From: JBEVEP01 sp040512755
Lineage (GTDB): Bacteria > Pseudomonadota > Alphaproteobacteria > Rhizobiales > Rhizobiaceae
NCBI GenBank assembly: GCA_040512755.1
Contig: JBEVEP010000126.1
Location: 1-5,920, forward strand
DNA: 5,920 nucleotides
Reading direction: 5' to 3'
In this document: piece by piece, positions 1 through 4,508 of the stretch
How positions within the stretch are numbered: position 1 is the first letter of the stretch
Layout: every line of letters starts with the position of its first letter
Notes under the pieces: generated by a model
What the model was told of the DNA's origin: nothing
Seen by the model: only the letters and a program-made list of their open reading frames with translations
Databases searched by the model: none
Made by a program: the position numbers and the translations under genes

Positions 1-260
1 ATGTCGCCGGCGCTTTCGCCATCAGCGAGCAGTACCGCGATCGGCGTGTTGACCTTTACGCCTTCCGTGCCGGCGGCAATCAGGATCTTGCCCAGCGTGC
101 CTTCGTCGACGGCCTCGACTTCCATTGTCGCCTTGTCGGTCTCGATCTCGGCGATGACATCGCCGGCGACGACCTTATCGCCCTCGTTCTTCAGCCACTT
201 TGCGAGGTTGCCCTCCTCCATCGTCGGAGAAAGCGCGGGCATAAGGATTTCGATTGGCAT
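1..260 (-). CDS. pdhB: Pyruvate dehydrogenase E1 component beta subunit, N-terminal lipoyl domain (partial, 3' end outside window)
   Basis: Only the first 86 codons are visible, with no stop before the left edge. They form a biotinyl/lipoyl domain: it opens MPIEILMPALSPTMEEG, and the motif ETDKATMEVEA (residues 40-50) places the lipoylated lysine at K43. The start is supported by a GAGGGAGG ribosome binding site about 7 nt upstream, and the gap to the pdhA stop is only 14 nt, so the two are surely cotranscribed. In alphaproteobacteria the E1 beta subunit commonly carries such an N-terminal lipoyl domain and follows pdhA directly. With E1 alpha it performs the thiamine-diphosphate-dependent decarboxylation of pyruvate and reductive acetylation of lipoate in the cytoplasmic PDH complex. 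The E1 beta catalytic part is not visible, so the E2 gene pdhC, which begins with the same kind of domain, is the main alternative; position after pdhA favours pdhB. Confidence 0.85.
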   Translation of the reverse strand, partial: MPIEILMPALSPTMEEGNLAKWLKNEGDKVVAGDVIAEIETDKATMEVEAVDEGTLGKILIAAGTEGVKVNTPIAVLLADGESAGD

Positions 261-274
261 TTGTGCGCCCTCCC

Positions 275-1318
275 TCAGAGTACGATATCGGTCCAGAGCT
301 CGGCGACGTCCGGCTCGGGGTCAGTCTGAGCGAAGTCCGCCGCGTCGGCGACGATGTCGCGCACCTCCTTGTCGATCACCTTGAGGTCGTCTTCGGTTGC
401 CCACTTCTTTTCGAGCACGCGCGCCTTCACCTGCTCGATCGGATCGTGCTCGGAGCGCATCTTCTGCACTTCTTCCTTGGAGCGGTACTTGGCCGGGTCC
501 GACATCGAATGGCCGCGATAGCGATAGGTCTGCATCTCGAGGATGATCGGACCGTTGCCGCCGCGGCACCACTCCGTCGCGACATCCGCGGCGGACTTCA
601 CAGCACGCACATCCATGCCGTCGACCTGGAGGCCGGGAATGCGGAAGGAGACGCCACGCTGGGAGAAATCGGTTTCGGCCGACGAGCGGGAGACGGACGT
701 TCCCATCGCGTATCGATTGTTCTCGATGACGTAGATGACCGGCAGCTTCCACAGCGCCGCCATATTGAAGCTTTCGTAGACCTGACCCTGATTGGCCGCG
801 CCGTCTCCGAAATAGGTCAGCGAGACATTCTTGTTCTCGCGATAGCGGTTTGCGAAGGCGAGACCGGTTCCGAGCGACACCTGGGCGCCGACGATGCCAT
901 GGCCGCCATAGAAGTTCTTCTCCTTGGAGAACATGTGCATGGAGCCGCCCTTGCCCCTGGAGTAGCCTCCACGACGGCCAGTGAGTTCGGCCATCACGCC
1001 GCGCGGCGACATCTCCATGGCAAGCATGTGGCCGTGGTCGCGATAGGCGGTGATCATCTGATCGCCCTCGATCAGCGCCATCTTCATGCCAGTGACGACA
1101 GCTTCCTGTCCTATGTACAGATGACAGAAGCCGCCGATGAAACCCATGCCATAGAGCTGGCCGGCCTTCTCTTCGAAGCGCCGGATCAAGAGCATGTCGC
1201 GATAGGCCGCGAGCTCCAGTTCCTTGGTGAATTCCGCCGGTTTCGGCGTAACGAGGCCTGATAGGCCTTTGACATCCGCCTTTGATTTAGCGGGCGTCCT
1301 CTTCGCGGCGGTCGCCAT
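275..1318 (-). CDS. pdhA: Pyruvate dehydrogenase E1 component alpha subunit
   Basis: A 347-residue protein of normal length for bacterial heterotetrameric E1 alpha. It binds thiamine diphosphate and Mg2+ and, with E1 beta, decarboxylates pyruvate to feed acetyl-CoA synthesis. The thiamine-diphosphate motif runs from GDGAANQG (residues 171-178) to ENN (199-201). AYRDHGH (91-97) is an active-site segment, and YRYRGHSMSDP (265-275) is the loop with catalytic H270 and S271, the serine that aligns with the phosphorylated site of the mitochondrial enzyme. Residues 1-26 are a Lys/Ala/Pro-rich tail, probably flexible. The start has an AGGGAG ribosome binding site 7 nt upstream. It is followed after 14 nt by pdhB and preceded by a 185-nt gap holding a candidate promoter and leader hairpins, so it is probably the first gene of a pdhABC operon. 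In Sinorhizobium meliloti the equivalent pdh promoter is reported to respond to pyruvate and symbiosis; whether this one does is unknown. Confidence 0.96.
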   Translation of the reverse strand: MATAAKRTPAKSKADVKGLSGLVTPKPAEFTKELELAAYRDMLLIRRFEEKAGQLYGMGFIGGFCHLYIGQEAVVTGMKMALIEGDQMITAYRDHGHMLAMEMSPRGVMAELTGRRGGYSRGKGGSMHMFSKEKNFYGGHGIVGAQVSLGTGLAFANRYRENKNVSLTYFGDGAANQGQVYESFNMAALWKLPVIYVIENNRYAMGTSVSRSSAETDFSQRGVSFRIPGLQVDGMDVRAVKSAADVATEWCRGGNGPIILEMQTYRYRGHSMSDPAKYRSKEEVQKMRSEHDPIEQVKARVLEKKWATEDDLKVIDKEVRDIVADAADFAQTDPEPDVAELWTDIVL

Positions 1319-1324
1319 TCATCA

Positions 1325-1385
1325 CTCCCTGTTTGGCTGTCTCTTCGCGGACATTCGGGAGATGGCTGTGATCGCCGTTCCTCCC
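1325..1385 (-). promoter_or_regulatory. pdhA leader with two mutually exclusive short pairings
   Basis: Read on the minus strand, GGGAG occurs twice (1385-1381 and 1329-1325, the second being the pdhA ribosome binding site) with a single CTCCC between them (1361-1357). CTCCC with the upstream copy forms a nested hairpin, with an inner GGC/GCC stem (1376-1374 with 1366-1364). CTCCC with the downstream copy would hide the ribosome binding site. The layout is seen directly; a switching function is inference, and 5-bp pairings arise often by chance. Confidence 0.3.
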
Positions 1386-1401
1386 TTGATTGAAAGGAAA
1401 G

Positions 1402-1433
1402 CTAGCACGCAAAGTGACGTAGGGCTATGTCAA
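1402..1433 (-). promoter_or_regulatory. pdhA: Candidate pdhA promoter
   Basis: A perfect -35 hexamer TTGACA lies at 1433-1428 on the minus strand, about 110 nt before the pdhA start. The best -10 candidate is TGCTAG at 1407-1402, but the 20-nt spacer is longer than the usual 16-18. The -35 is convincing and the -10 is not. A transcript from here would have a leader of about 75 nt containing the hairpins at 1325-1385. Confidence 0.35.
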
Positions 1434-1464
1434 AAAATGCATGGCTGACATGCGCGTAAGCCAT
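1432..1464 (-). terminator. Probable intrinsic terminator of ftsB
   Basis: On the minus strand, 39 nt after the ftsB stop, ATGGCT (1464-1459) pairs with AGCCAT (1446-1441) around a 12-nt loop, and GC then A and six T follow (to 1432). A competing stem, GCATG with CATGC around TCAGC (1453-1439), abuts the same T run. Both stems are short, so termination may be partial. The T run overlaps the pdhA -35 TTGACA. Confidence 0.42.
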
Positions 1465-1487
1465 TCTAATTACAGGAGATAATGCTA

Positions 1488-1508
1488 ATTAACTTGACTT
1501 CAGTTAAT
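1488..1508. repeat. AT-rich inverted repeat across the ftsB stop codon
   Basis: ATTAACT (1488-1494) and AGTTAAT (1502-1508) are perfect 7-bp inverted arms around a 7-nt centre, and the ftsB stop lies in the right arm. Nearby, CTAATTA is repeated at 1466-1472 and 1485-1491. The stretch is much richer in A+T than its surroundings. There is no T run directly after it on the minus strand, so it is not itself a typical terminator; it could be a protein-binding site or merely intergenic AT-rich sequence. Confidence 0.35.
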
Positions 1509-1830
1509 CGGCTTTCTTGCGGTCAAGCATGATCGTAATCTCATCGGCATGCGAGAGATTGAGGGCCTTGCGCGCCTGCTCGTCGAGCATGTCCTTTTCA
1601 AGGGTGCCATCATGCAGAAGCTGCACCCGCCTTTCAAGCTCGACGCGCTCCGCTTTCACGACATCGAGCTGCGCCTGCAGTTCGGCAGCGCGCGCCTCAA
1701 GGCGGTATTTGGAATAGATACCGAACTCGCCATGATAGGCGTGAAATCCGAAATAGGTCAGGAAAGCGGCGCAGAGTGCCGGAACAATCAACCGGCCGGT
1801 ATTTGTCTGCTTGTGCTGGCGTGTCCACAT
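1504..1830 (-). CDS. ftsB: FtsB/DivIC-family septum formation initiator
   Basis: A 108-residue bitopic membrane protein of FtsB/DivIC type. In the family it joins FtsL and FtsQ at the division septum and helps activate septal peptidoglycan synthesis. The layout is typical: a short basic cytoplasmic N-terminus (residues 1-13), one membrane segment (about 14-33), a periplasmic coiled coil rich in Glu, Arg, Gln and Leu (about 43-72), then the conserved DGTLEKDMLDEQAR-like part (74-87). The reading frame stays open upstream to 1914, but the ATG at 1830 is preferred: GAGGA lies 7 nt before it, and the 28 extra residues upstream look like noncoding sequence. It follows eno, as ftsB does in many gammaproteobacteria, which supports the name. 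A strong terminator separates it from eno, so it probably has its own promoter; the best candidate is a weak one, TTGGTC-N17-TAAGCA, at 1894-1866. Confidence 0.85.
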   Translation of the reverse strand: MWTRQHKQTNTGRLIVPALCAAFLTYFGFHAYHGEFGIYSKYRLEARAAELQAQLDVVKAERVELERRVQLLHDGTLEKDMLDEQARKALNLSHADEITIMLDRKKAD

Positions 1831-1850
1831 AGCGCAATCCTCGTTGCGCC
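1831..1850 (-). promoter_or_regulatory. ftsB: Hairpin presenting the ftsB ribosome binding site in its loop
   Basis: Immediately before the ATG, minus strand GCGCAA (1849-1844) and TTGCGC (1837-1832) form a perfect 6-bp stem. An outer G-U wobble extends it to 7. The 6-nt loop CGAGGA is the ribosome binding site itself, and the stem ends one base before the start codon. Such a hairpin could affect ribosome access or be bound by a protein; this is inference from sequence only. Confidence 0.5.
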
Positions 1851-1956
1851 TTTGTTGCCCGATTGTGCTTAATGGACGGTTACGCGGCGACCAAACAGCT
1901 CGTTTCCGATCCACGGGCGCCGCGTGTTGGTGACGAAAGCCGCATCAACTCCGGCT

Positions 1957-1996
1957 AAAAGACCGCCCCGCAGATCGTTTCCGATTTGCGGGGCGG
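1957..1996 (-). terminator. Strong Rho-independent terminator of eno
   Basis: Located 34 nt after the eno stop. On the minus strand CCGCCCCGCA (1996-1987) pairs perfectly with TGCGGGGCGG (1972-1963); after one A-C mismatch a further 4 bp close a GAAA tetraloop (1981-1978). The stem is followed by TCTTTT (1962-1957). The plus strand has no T run after the stem, so it works for the minus strand. It separates eno from ftsB. Confidence 0.9.
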
Positions 1997-2030
1997 CTGA
2001 TCTGTCCGATTTGACGGGGTTCGGTTTCTA

Positions 2031-3305
2031 TCAGCCCTTCAGTATGGACTTACCGGCATAGCGCGCCTGCTTGCCGAGCTCTTCCTCGATCCGGATGAGC
2101 TGGTTGTACTTGGCCAGCCGGTCGGAACGGGCGAGCGACCCAGTCTTGATCTGTCCGCAATTGGTCGCGACCGCGAGATCGGCAATCGTGGAGTCTTCGG
2201 TTTCACCCGAACGGTGCGACATGACCGCGGAGTAGCCGGCCTTGTGCGCGGTTTCCACGGCATCCAGCGTCTCGGACAGCGAGCCGATCTGGTTGACCTT
2301 CACGAGGATCGAGTTCGCGACGCCCATGCGGATGCCGTCGCGCAGCCGGGCCGAGTTCGTGACAAACAGGTCGTCGCCGACGAGCTGGACCTTCTCACCG
2401 ACGAGGTCGGTCAGAATCTTCCAACCCTCCCAATCGTCCTCGGCCATGCCGTCCTCGATCGAGATGATCGGGTAATCGGAAGCGAGCTTGGCGAGATATT
2501 TGGCCTGGGTCTTCGGATCGCGCGTCTTTTTCTCGCCTTCGTAGACGTAGTTGCCGTCCTTGAAGAATTCGGTGGCCGCACAGTCGAGTGCGATCGCCAC
2601 TTCCTCGCCCGGCTTGTAGCCGGCCTTCTCGATCGAACTCATGATAAAGTCGAGTGAGGCCTGCGCGCTCTTCAGGTTCGGCGCAAAGCCGCCCTCGTCG
2701 CCGACATTGGTGTTGTGGCCGGCGTCCTTCAGCCCCTTCTTGAGCGTGTGGAAAATCTCGGAGCCCCAACGCACAGCATCGCGCAGCGTCGGAGCGCCGA
2801 CCGGCATGACCATGAATTCCTGGAAATCGATCGGATTGTCGGCATGGACGCCGCCATTGATGATGTTCATCATCGGCACCGGCAGCAGGCGGGCGTTCGG
2901 ACCGCCGACATAGCGGTAGAGCGGCAGGTTGGAGGCTTCCGCCGCCGCCTTGGCGACCGCGAGCGAGACGCCCAGAATGGCGTTTGCGCCGAGGCGGCTC
3001 TTGTTCGGCGTACCGTCAAGCTCGATCATCGTCTGGTCGATATGGATCTGGTCCTCGGCCTCCAGGCCGCCGATCGCCTCGAAAATCTCGCCATTGACGG
3101 CATCGACCGCCTGCGTGACGCCCTTTCCGAGATAGCGGGGGCCTCCGTCGCGCAGTTCCACGGCTTCATGCGCCCCCGTCGACGCGCCGGAAGGAACGGC
3201 CGCGCGGCCCATCGAGCCGTCCTCAAGCACGACATCGACTTCCACGGTCGGATTACCGCGGCTGTCCAGAATTTCCCGGCCGACAATGTCGATGATCGCA
3301 GTCAT
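2031..3305 (-). CDS. eno: Enolase (phosphopyruvate hydratase)
   Basis: A 424-residue enolase, the usual bacterial length, complete at both ends. It interconverts 2-phosphoglycerate and phosphoenolpyruvate in cytoplasmic glycolysis and gluconeogenesis. All key residues are present: the substrate loop PSGASTG (38-44), H154, E204 in GDEGG, Mg2+ ligands D241, E284 and D311, the catalytic base K336 in the signature LVKVNQIGSLSET, and SHRSGE (363-368). The frame is open upstream to 3515, but the start at 3305 is fixed by the family's conserved N-terminus (MTAIIDIVGREILDSRGNPT) and by a GAGGGA ribosome binding site 8 nt upstream. It stands alone as a transcription unit: a candidate promoter lies in the 244-nt gap upstream and a strong terminator just downstream. 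Its product phosphoenolpyruvate is a substrate of nearby kdsA. Confidence 0.98.
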   Translation of the reverse strand: MTAIIDIVGREILDSRGNPTVEVDVVLEDGSMGRAAVPSGASTGAHEAVELRDGGPRYLGKGVTQAVDAVNGEIFEAIGGLEAEDQIHIDQTMIELDGTPNKSRLGANAILGVSLAVAKAAAEASNLPLYRYVGGPNARLLPVPMMNIINGGVHADNPIDFQEFMVMPVGAPTLRDAVRWGSEIFHTLKKGLKDAGHNTNVGDEGGFAPNLKSAQASLDFIMSSIEKAGYKPGEEVAIALDCAATEFFKDGNYVYEGEKKTRDPKTQAKYLAKLASDYPIISIEDGMAEDDWEGWKILTDLVGEKVQLVGDDLFVTNSARLRDGIRMGVANSILVKVNQIGSLSETLDAVETAHKAGYSAVMSHRSGETEDSTIADLAVATNCGQIKTGSLARSDRLAKYNQLIRIEEELGKQARYAGKSILKG

Positions 3306-3316
3306 GATGGATTTCC

Positions 3317-3363
3317 CTCGGGTAAGGCGGTGGCGATTGGTGGGTGGCAACCAAATACCCGAG
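3317..3363 (-). promoter_or_regulatory. eno: Nested inverted repeats in the eno 5' region
   Basis: CTCGGGTA (3317-3324) and TACCCGAG (3356-3363) are perfect 8-bp inverted arms separated by 31 nt. Inside them TTGGT (3337-3341) and ACCAA (3350-3354) form a second pair. In the eno transcript the 3' arm overlaps the first bases of the GAGGGA ribosome binding site. If transcription starts upstream of 3363 this could fold over the ribosome binding site; otherwise it may be an operator. The repeats are seen, the function is inferred. Confidence 0.4.
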
Positions 3364-3379
3364 ATCGCGAAAAAGGCAA
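3352..3379 (-). promoter_or_regulatory. eno: Candidate eno promoter
   Basis: Minus-strand TTGCCT (3379-3374) lies 16 nt from TATTTG (3357-3352), giving a moderate sigma-70-type match with a leader of about 40 nt. The -10 overlaps the distal arm of the inverted repeat at 3317-3363, which would then act on DNA rather than in the mRNA. No better pair was found in the gap. Confidence 0.33.
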
Positions 3380-3462
3380 CGGACGAAGCGCGGCCGCTTC
3401 TCTTTCCAGGGTATGGCGCGCCGACATGGGTCGCGCCCTGTGGCTCGCAGGATTCACGCACC

Positions 3463-3487
3463 TGACAAGCGCCGACATCATTTGTCA
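3463..3487. repeat. Dyad TGACAA-N13-TTGTCA between eno and the small lipoprotein gene
   Basis: Perfect 6-bp arms at 3463-3468 and 3482-3487 lie between the divergent eno and 3550-3687 genes, where a regulator's operator would be expected. The 10-mer GCGCCGACAT inside (3469-3478) recurs at 3418-3427. There is no T run beside it, so a terminator is unlikely. An operator role is inference; dyads of this size also occur by chance. Confidence 0.25.
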
Positions 3488-3499
3488 TCGGCCAGGCTG

Positions 3500-3528
3500 C
3501 CGACGCGAAAGCCATTTTCGGCTATGAT
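3500..3528 (+). promoter_or_regulatory. Candidate promoter of the small lipoprotein gene
   Basis: TATGAT (3523-3528) matches the -10 consensus at five of six positions. Upstream with a 17-nt spacer is only a weak -35, CCGACG (3500-3505). It would start transcripts near 3535, about 15 nt before the ATG at 3550. It is the only convincing -10 found on the plus strand in this gap. Confidence 0.3.
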
Positions 3529-3549
3529 TCGCGTTGCGCGGGGCGAAAC

Positions 3550-3687
3550 ATGAGGGAGTTTCGCTTGTCTCAATTGAGCGGCATTGTCAGCCTGTTTTTC
3601 ATCGCGGCGGCATTTCTGACATCCTGCAATCAATCGCAGCCAACCCAGGGATCGGGCGACCTTTCAGTGCTACTGGTCGCCGAGTAA
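3550..3687 (+). CDS. Small predicted lipoprotein (45 residues)
   Basis: I do not recognise this protein. It is the only gene candidate on the plus strand. The translation begins MREFRLSQLSG, continues as a hydrophobic segment (residues about 11-23) and reaches the lipobox LTSC (23-26), exactly the L-[ASTVI]-[GAS]-C pattern cut by signal peptidase II. The mature part would be only 20 residues, CNQSQPTQ to LLVAE, with Asn at +2, which does not signal retention in the inner membrane. About two thirds of its codons end in G or C. Two starts are possible: ATG at 3550 gives a basic n-region (R2, R5) but has a poor ribosome binding site; TTG at 3565 has AGGGAG 6 nt upstream but loses both charges. 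A terminator with a plus-strand T run begins 17 nt after the stop, consistent with a real transcript. Small lipoproteins vary widely in function, so none is assigned. Confidence 0.55.
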   Translation: MREFRLSQLSGIVSLFFIAAAFLTSCNQSQPTQGSGDLSVLLVAE

Positions 3688-3703
3688 TTTCGATCACAAT
3701 TGC

Positions 3704-3740
3704 AAAAGAAAAAACGGCCCGATTGCTCGGGCCGTTTTTC
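3704..3740. terminator. Bidirectional Rho-independent terminator
   Basis: ACGGCCCGA (3714-3722) pairs perfectly with TCGGGCCGT (3727-3735) around the loop TTGC. The plus strand continues with T to 3739, and the minus strand with six T, C, four T (3714-3704). It can therefore end both the plus-strand gene at 3550-3687 and the minus-strand PRC-barrel gene, whose stop is about 20 nt away. Confidence 0.92.
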
Positions 3741-3755
3741 ATTTCGGGGACGTGG

Positions 3756-4121
3756 CTACGACCAGTAAGGATCGACATTGTAGTAGGCAAACGACGCATC
3801 GCGGGCGCGTTGCCCATCGTTGCCTGTCAGTTCGTCGATCGAATAGGCGGGCGCGGCGCGAAGCTGCTCCTTGGTGAAAGGAACGACATAGCCGCCCCGA
3901 TCCTTTTCGTAGTCGAGAACCGACCACGGAACCGCGTGATATTTCTCACCGATGCCCAGAAAACCGCCGAAGCCAATCACGGCGAACATGATGCCGTTGG
4001 AGGTTTTCTCGAGCATTACATCCTCGATCGTTCCGATATGGTCGCCGGCGGCGTTATAGACTTCCGTGCCGATCACGCGTGATGCGGCAATGGCATCGGT
4101 ATGTCCGGAAGGGGTTGGCAT
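3756..4121 (-). CDS. PRC-barrel domain protein
   Basis: A 121-residue soluble protein with no signal peptide or membrane segment. The PRC-barrel fold covers about residues 10-90: SRVIGTEVYNAAGDHIGTIEDVM (14-36) is the typical opening, followed by the strand FAVIGFGGFLGIGEKYHAVPW (46-66). The tail ends in a Tyr-rich YYNVDPYWS, as in rhizobial relatives recalled from memory. The fold is known from the H subunit of photosynthetic reaction centres and from RimM; stand-alone members like this are small, often stress-linked and of unknown mechanism, so no reaction is assigned. GAGGAGC, 6 nt upstream of the ATG, fixes the start. The gene ends at the bidirectional terminator. A GGAAC-N18-TT motif upstream suggests control by the general-stress sigma factor. 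It lies 98 nt after the dodecin gene, so cotranscription with it is also possible. Confidence 0.88.
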   Translation of the reverse strand: MPTPSGHTDAIAASRVIGTEVYNAAGDHIGTIEDVMLEKTSNGIMFAVIGFGGFLGIGEKYHAVPWSVLDYEKDRGGYVVPFTKEQLRAAPAYSIDELTGNDGQRARDASFAYYNVDPYWS

Positions 4122-4140
4122 GTTGTGCTCCTCGTTCTCG

Positions 4141-4153
4141 GTTGCAATGCAAC
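4141..4153. repeat. 13-bp palindrome just upstream of the PRC-barrel gene
   Basis: GTTGCA, one central base, TGCAAC: perfect 6-bp arms, 20 nt before the PRC-barrel start and just downstream of its candidate -10. It could be a regulator's operator, or in RNA a 5-bp stem with a three-base loop at the 5' end of the message. No regulator is identified. Confidence 0.4.
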
Positions 4154-4156
4154 GAC

Positions 4157-4181
4157 AATGAGGACCAGCCGAGTTAGTTCC
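4157..4181 (-). promoter_or_regulatory. Candidate RpoE2/EcfG general-stress promoter of the PRC-barrel gene
   Basis: On the minus strand GGAAC (4181-4177) is followed after exactly 18 nt by TT (4158-4157), matching the GGAAC-N18/19-TT motif known for the rhizobial ECF sigma factor RpoE2/EcfG. The -10 reads ATTG rather than the preferred CGTT, so the match is partial. The leader to the ATG at 4121 would be about 30 nt. No such motif was found before the other genes. Confidence 0.45.
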
Positions 4182-4219
4182 GGCGGACGGGCGCCCTTCC
4201 TACTGATTAACCGGACAGT

Positions 4220-4423
4220 TCAATCGGCGAGGATGAAGGTCACCTTCATGTTGACCCGGTAGCCGGTGATCTTGCCGTTCTGGACCACAACTTTCTGGTC
4301 CTGGATCCAGGCGCCTTCAACATTCTTCAGTGTCTGGGTGGCGCGCTCGACTCCCTTCTCGATCGCATCCTGGAAGCTCTTTGTTGAAGACGACGTGATT
4401 TCGGTAACGCGGGCGACTGACAT
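4220..4423 (-). CDS. Dodecin family flavin-binding protein
   Basis: A 67-residue dodecin. Family members form hollow 12-subunit shells in the cytoplasm that bind flavins (riboflavin or FMN) in stacked pairs, probably as a buffer protecting the cell from free flavin. The protein has the compact strand-helix-strand-strand layout: N-terminal strand (2-9), helix KSFQDAIEKGVERATQTL (15-32), W39 at the position of the flavin-stacking tryptophan, and the final strands KVVVQNGKITGYRVNMKVTF (44-63). R56 stands where the best-studied dodecins have a flavin-contacting Gln (YQV); this Arg seems usual in this subgroup, judged from memory. AAGGAGAG 6 nt upstream fixes the start. It follows kdsA by 85 nt, with its own candidate promoter in that gap, and precedes the PRC-barrel gene. 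A stress role is inferred from the family and neighbour. Confidence 0.93.
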   Translation of the reverse strand: MSVARVTEITSSSTKSFQDAIEKGVERATQTLKNVEGAWIQDQKVVVQNGKITGYRVNMKVTFILAD

Positions 4424-4461
4424 GGCACTCTCCTTGGGTCAGTTCAGTTGAAGACACGCCT

Positions 4462-4490
4462 AAGTAGAATCTCTACCCCCGATTCTCAAG
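4462..4490 (-). promoter_or_regulatory. Candidate dodecin promoter with a dyad in its spacer
   Basis: Minus-strand CTTGAG (4490-4485), exactly 17 nt, then CTACTT (4467-4462) resemble the alphaproteobacterial housekeeping pattern CTTGAC-N17-CTATAT. Transcription would start near 4455, about 30 nt before the dodecin ATG. A perfect inverted repeat, AGAATC (4466-4471) and GATTCT (4481-4486), overlaps the -35, spacer and -10, where a repressor would bind. No T run follows it, so it is a poor terminator for kdsA. Confidence 0.5.
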
Positions 4491-4508
4491 TATGGATCAG
4501 TCCGGCCG

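Noticed and set aside
254..1261. 335-codon open frame on the plus strand, opposite pdhA
   Set aside because: It lies almost wholly antisense to pdhA, is rich in His, Arg and Asp in the way mirrored GC-rich codons give, and shows no recognisable domain.
1322..1354. 10-residue leader peptide (MSAKRQPNRE) directly before pdhA
   Set aside because: It has no ribosome binding site and no run of regulatory codons; its in-frame stop just before the pdhA ATG is probably chance.
1486..1508. CtrA-like TTAA half-sites near the ftsB stop
   Set aside because: The two TTAA are 11 nt apart instead of the 7 required for the CtrA site.
1831..1914. 28-residue N-terminal extension of the FtsB-type protein
   Set aside because: The internal ATG at 1830 has a proper ribosome binding site and gives the family's usual short basic N-terminus before the membrane segment.
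3306..3515. 70-residue N-terminal extension of enolase
   Set aside because: Enolase starts at MTAIIDI by family comparison and has a good ribosome binding site at 3305; the upstream residues are translated intergenic sequence.
2715..3527. 270-codon plus-strand frame opposite eno
   Set aside because: A shadow of the enolase gene, with no domain and no ribosome binding site noticed.
3534..4082. 182-codon plus-strand frame
   Set aside because: It runs through the bidirectional terminator and then antisense to the PRC-barrel gene, and it overlaps the better supported small lipoprotein frame in another phase.
4189..4196. GGGCGCCC palindrome between the dodecin and PRC-barrel genes
   Set aside because: Eight GC-rich bases with no loop and no T run; expected by chance at this base composition.
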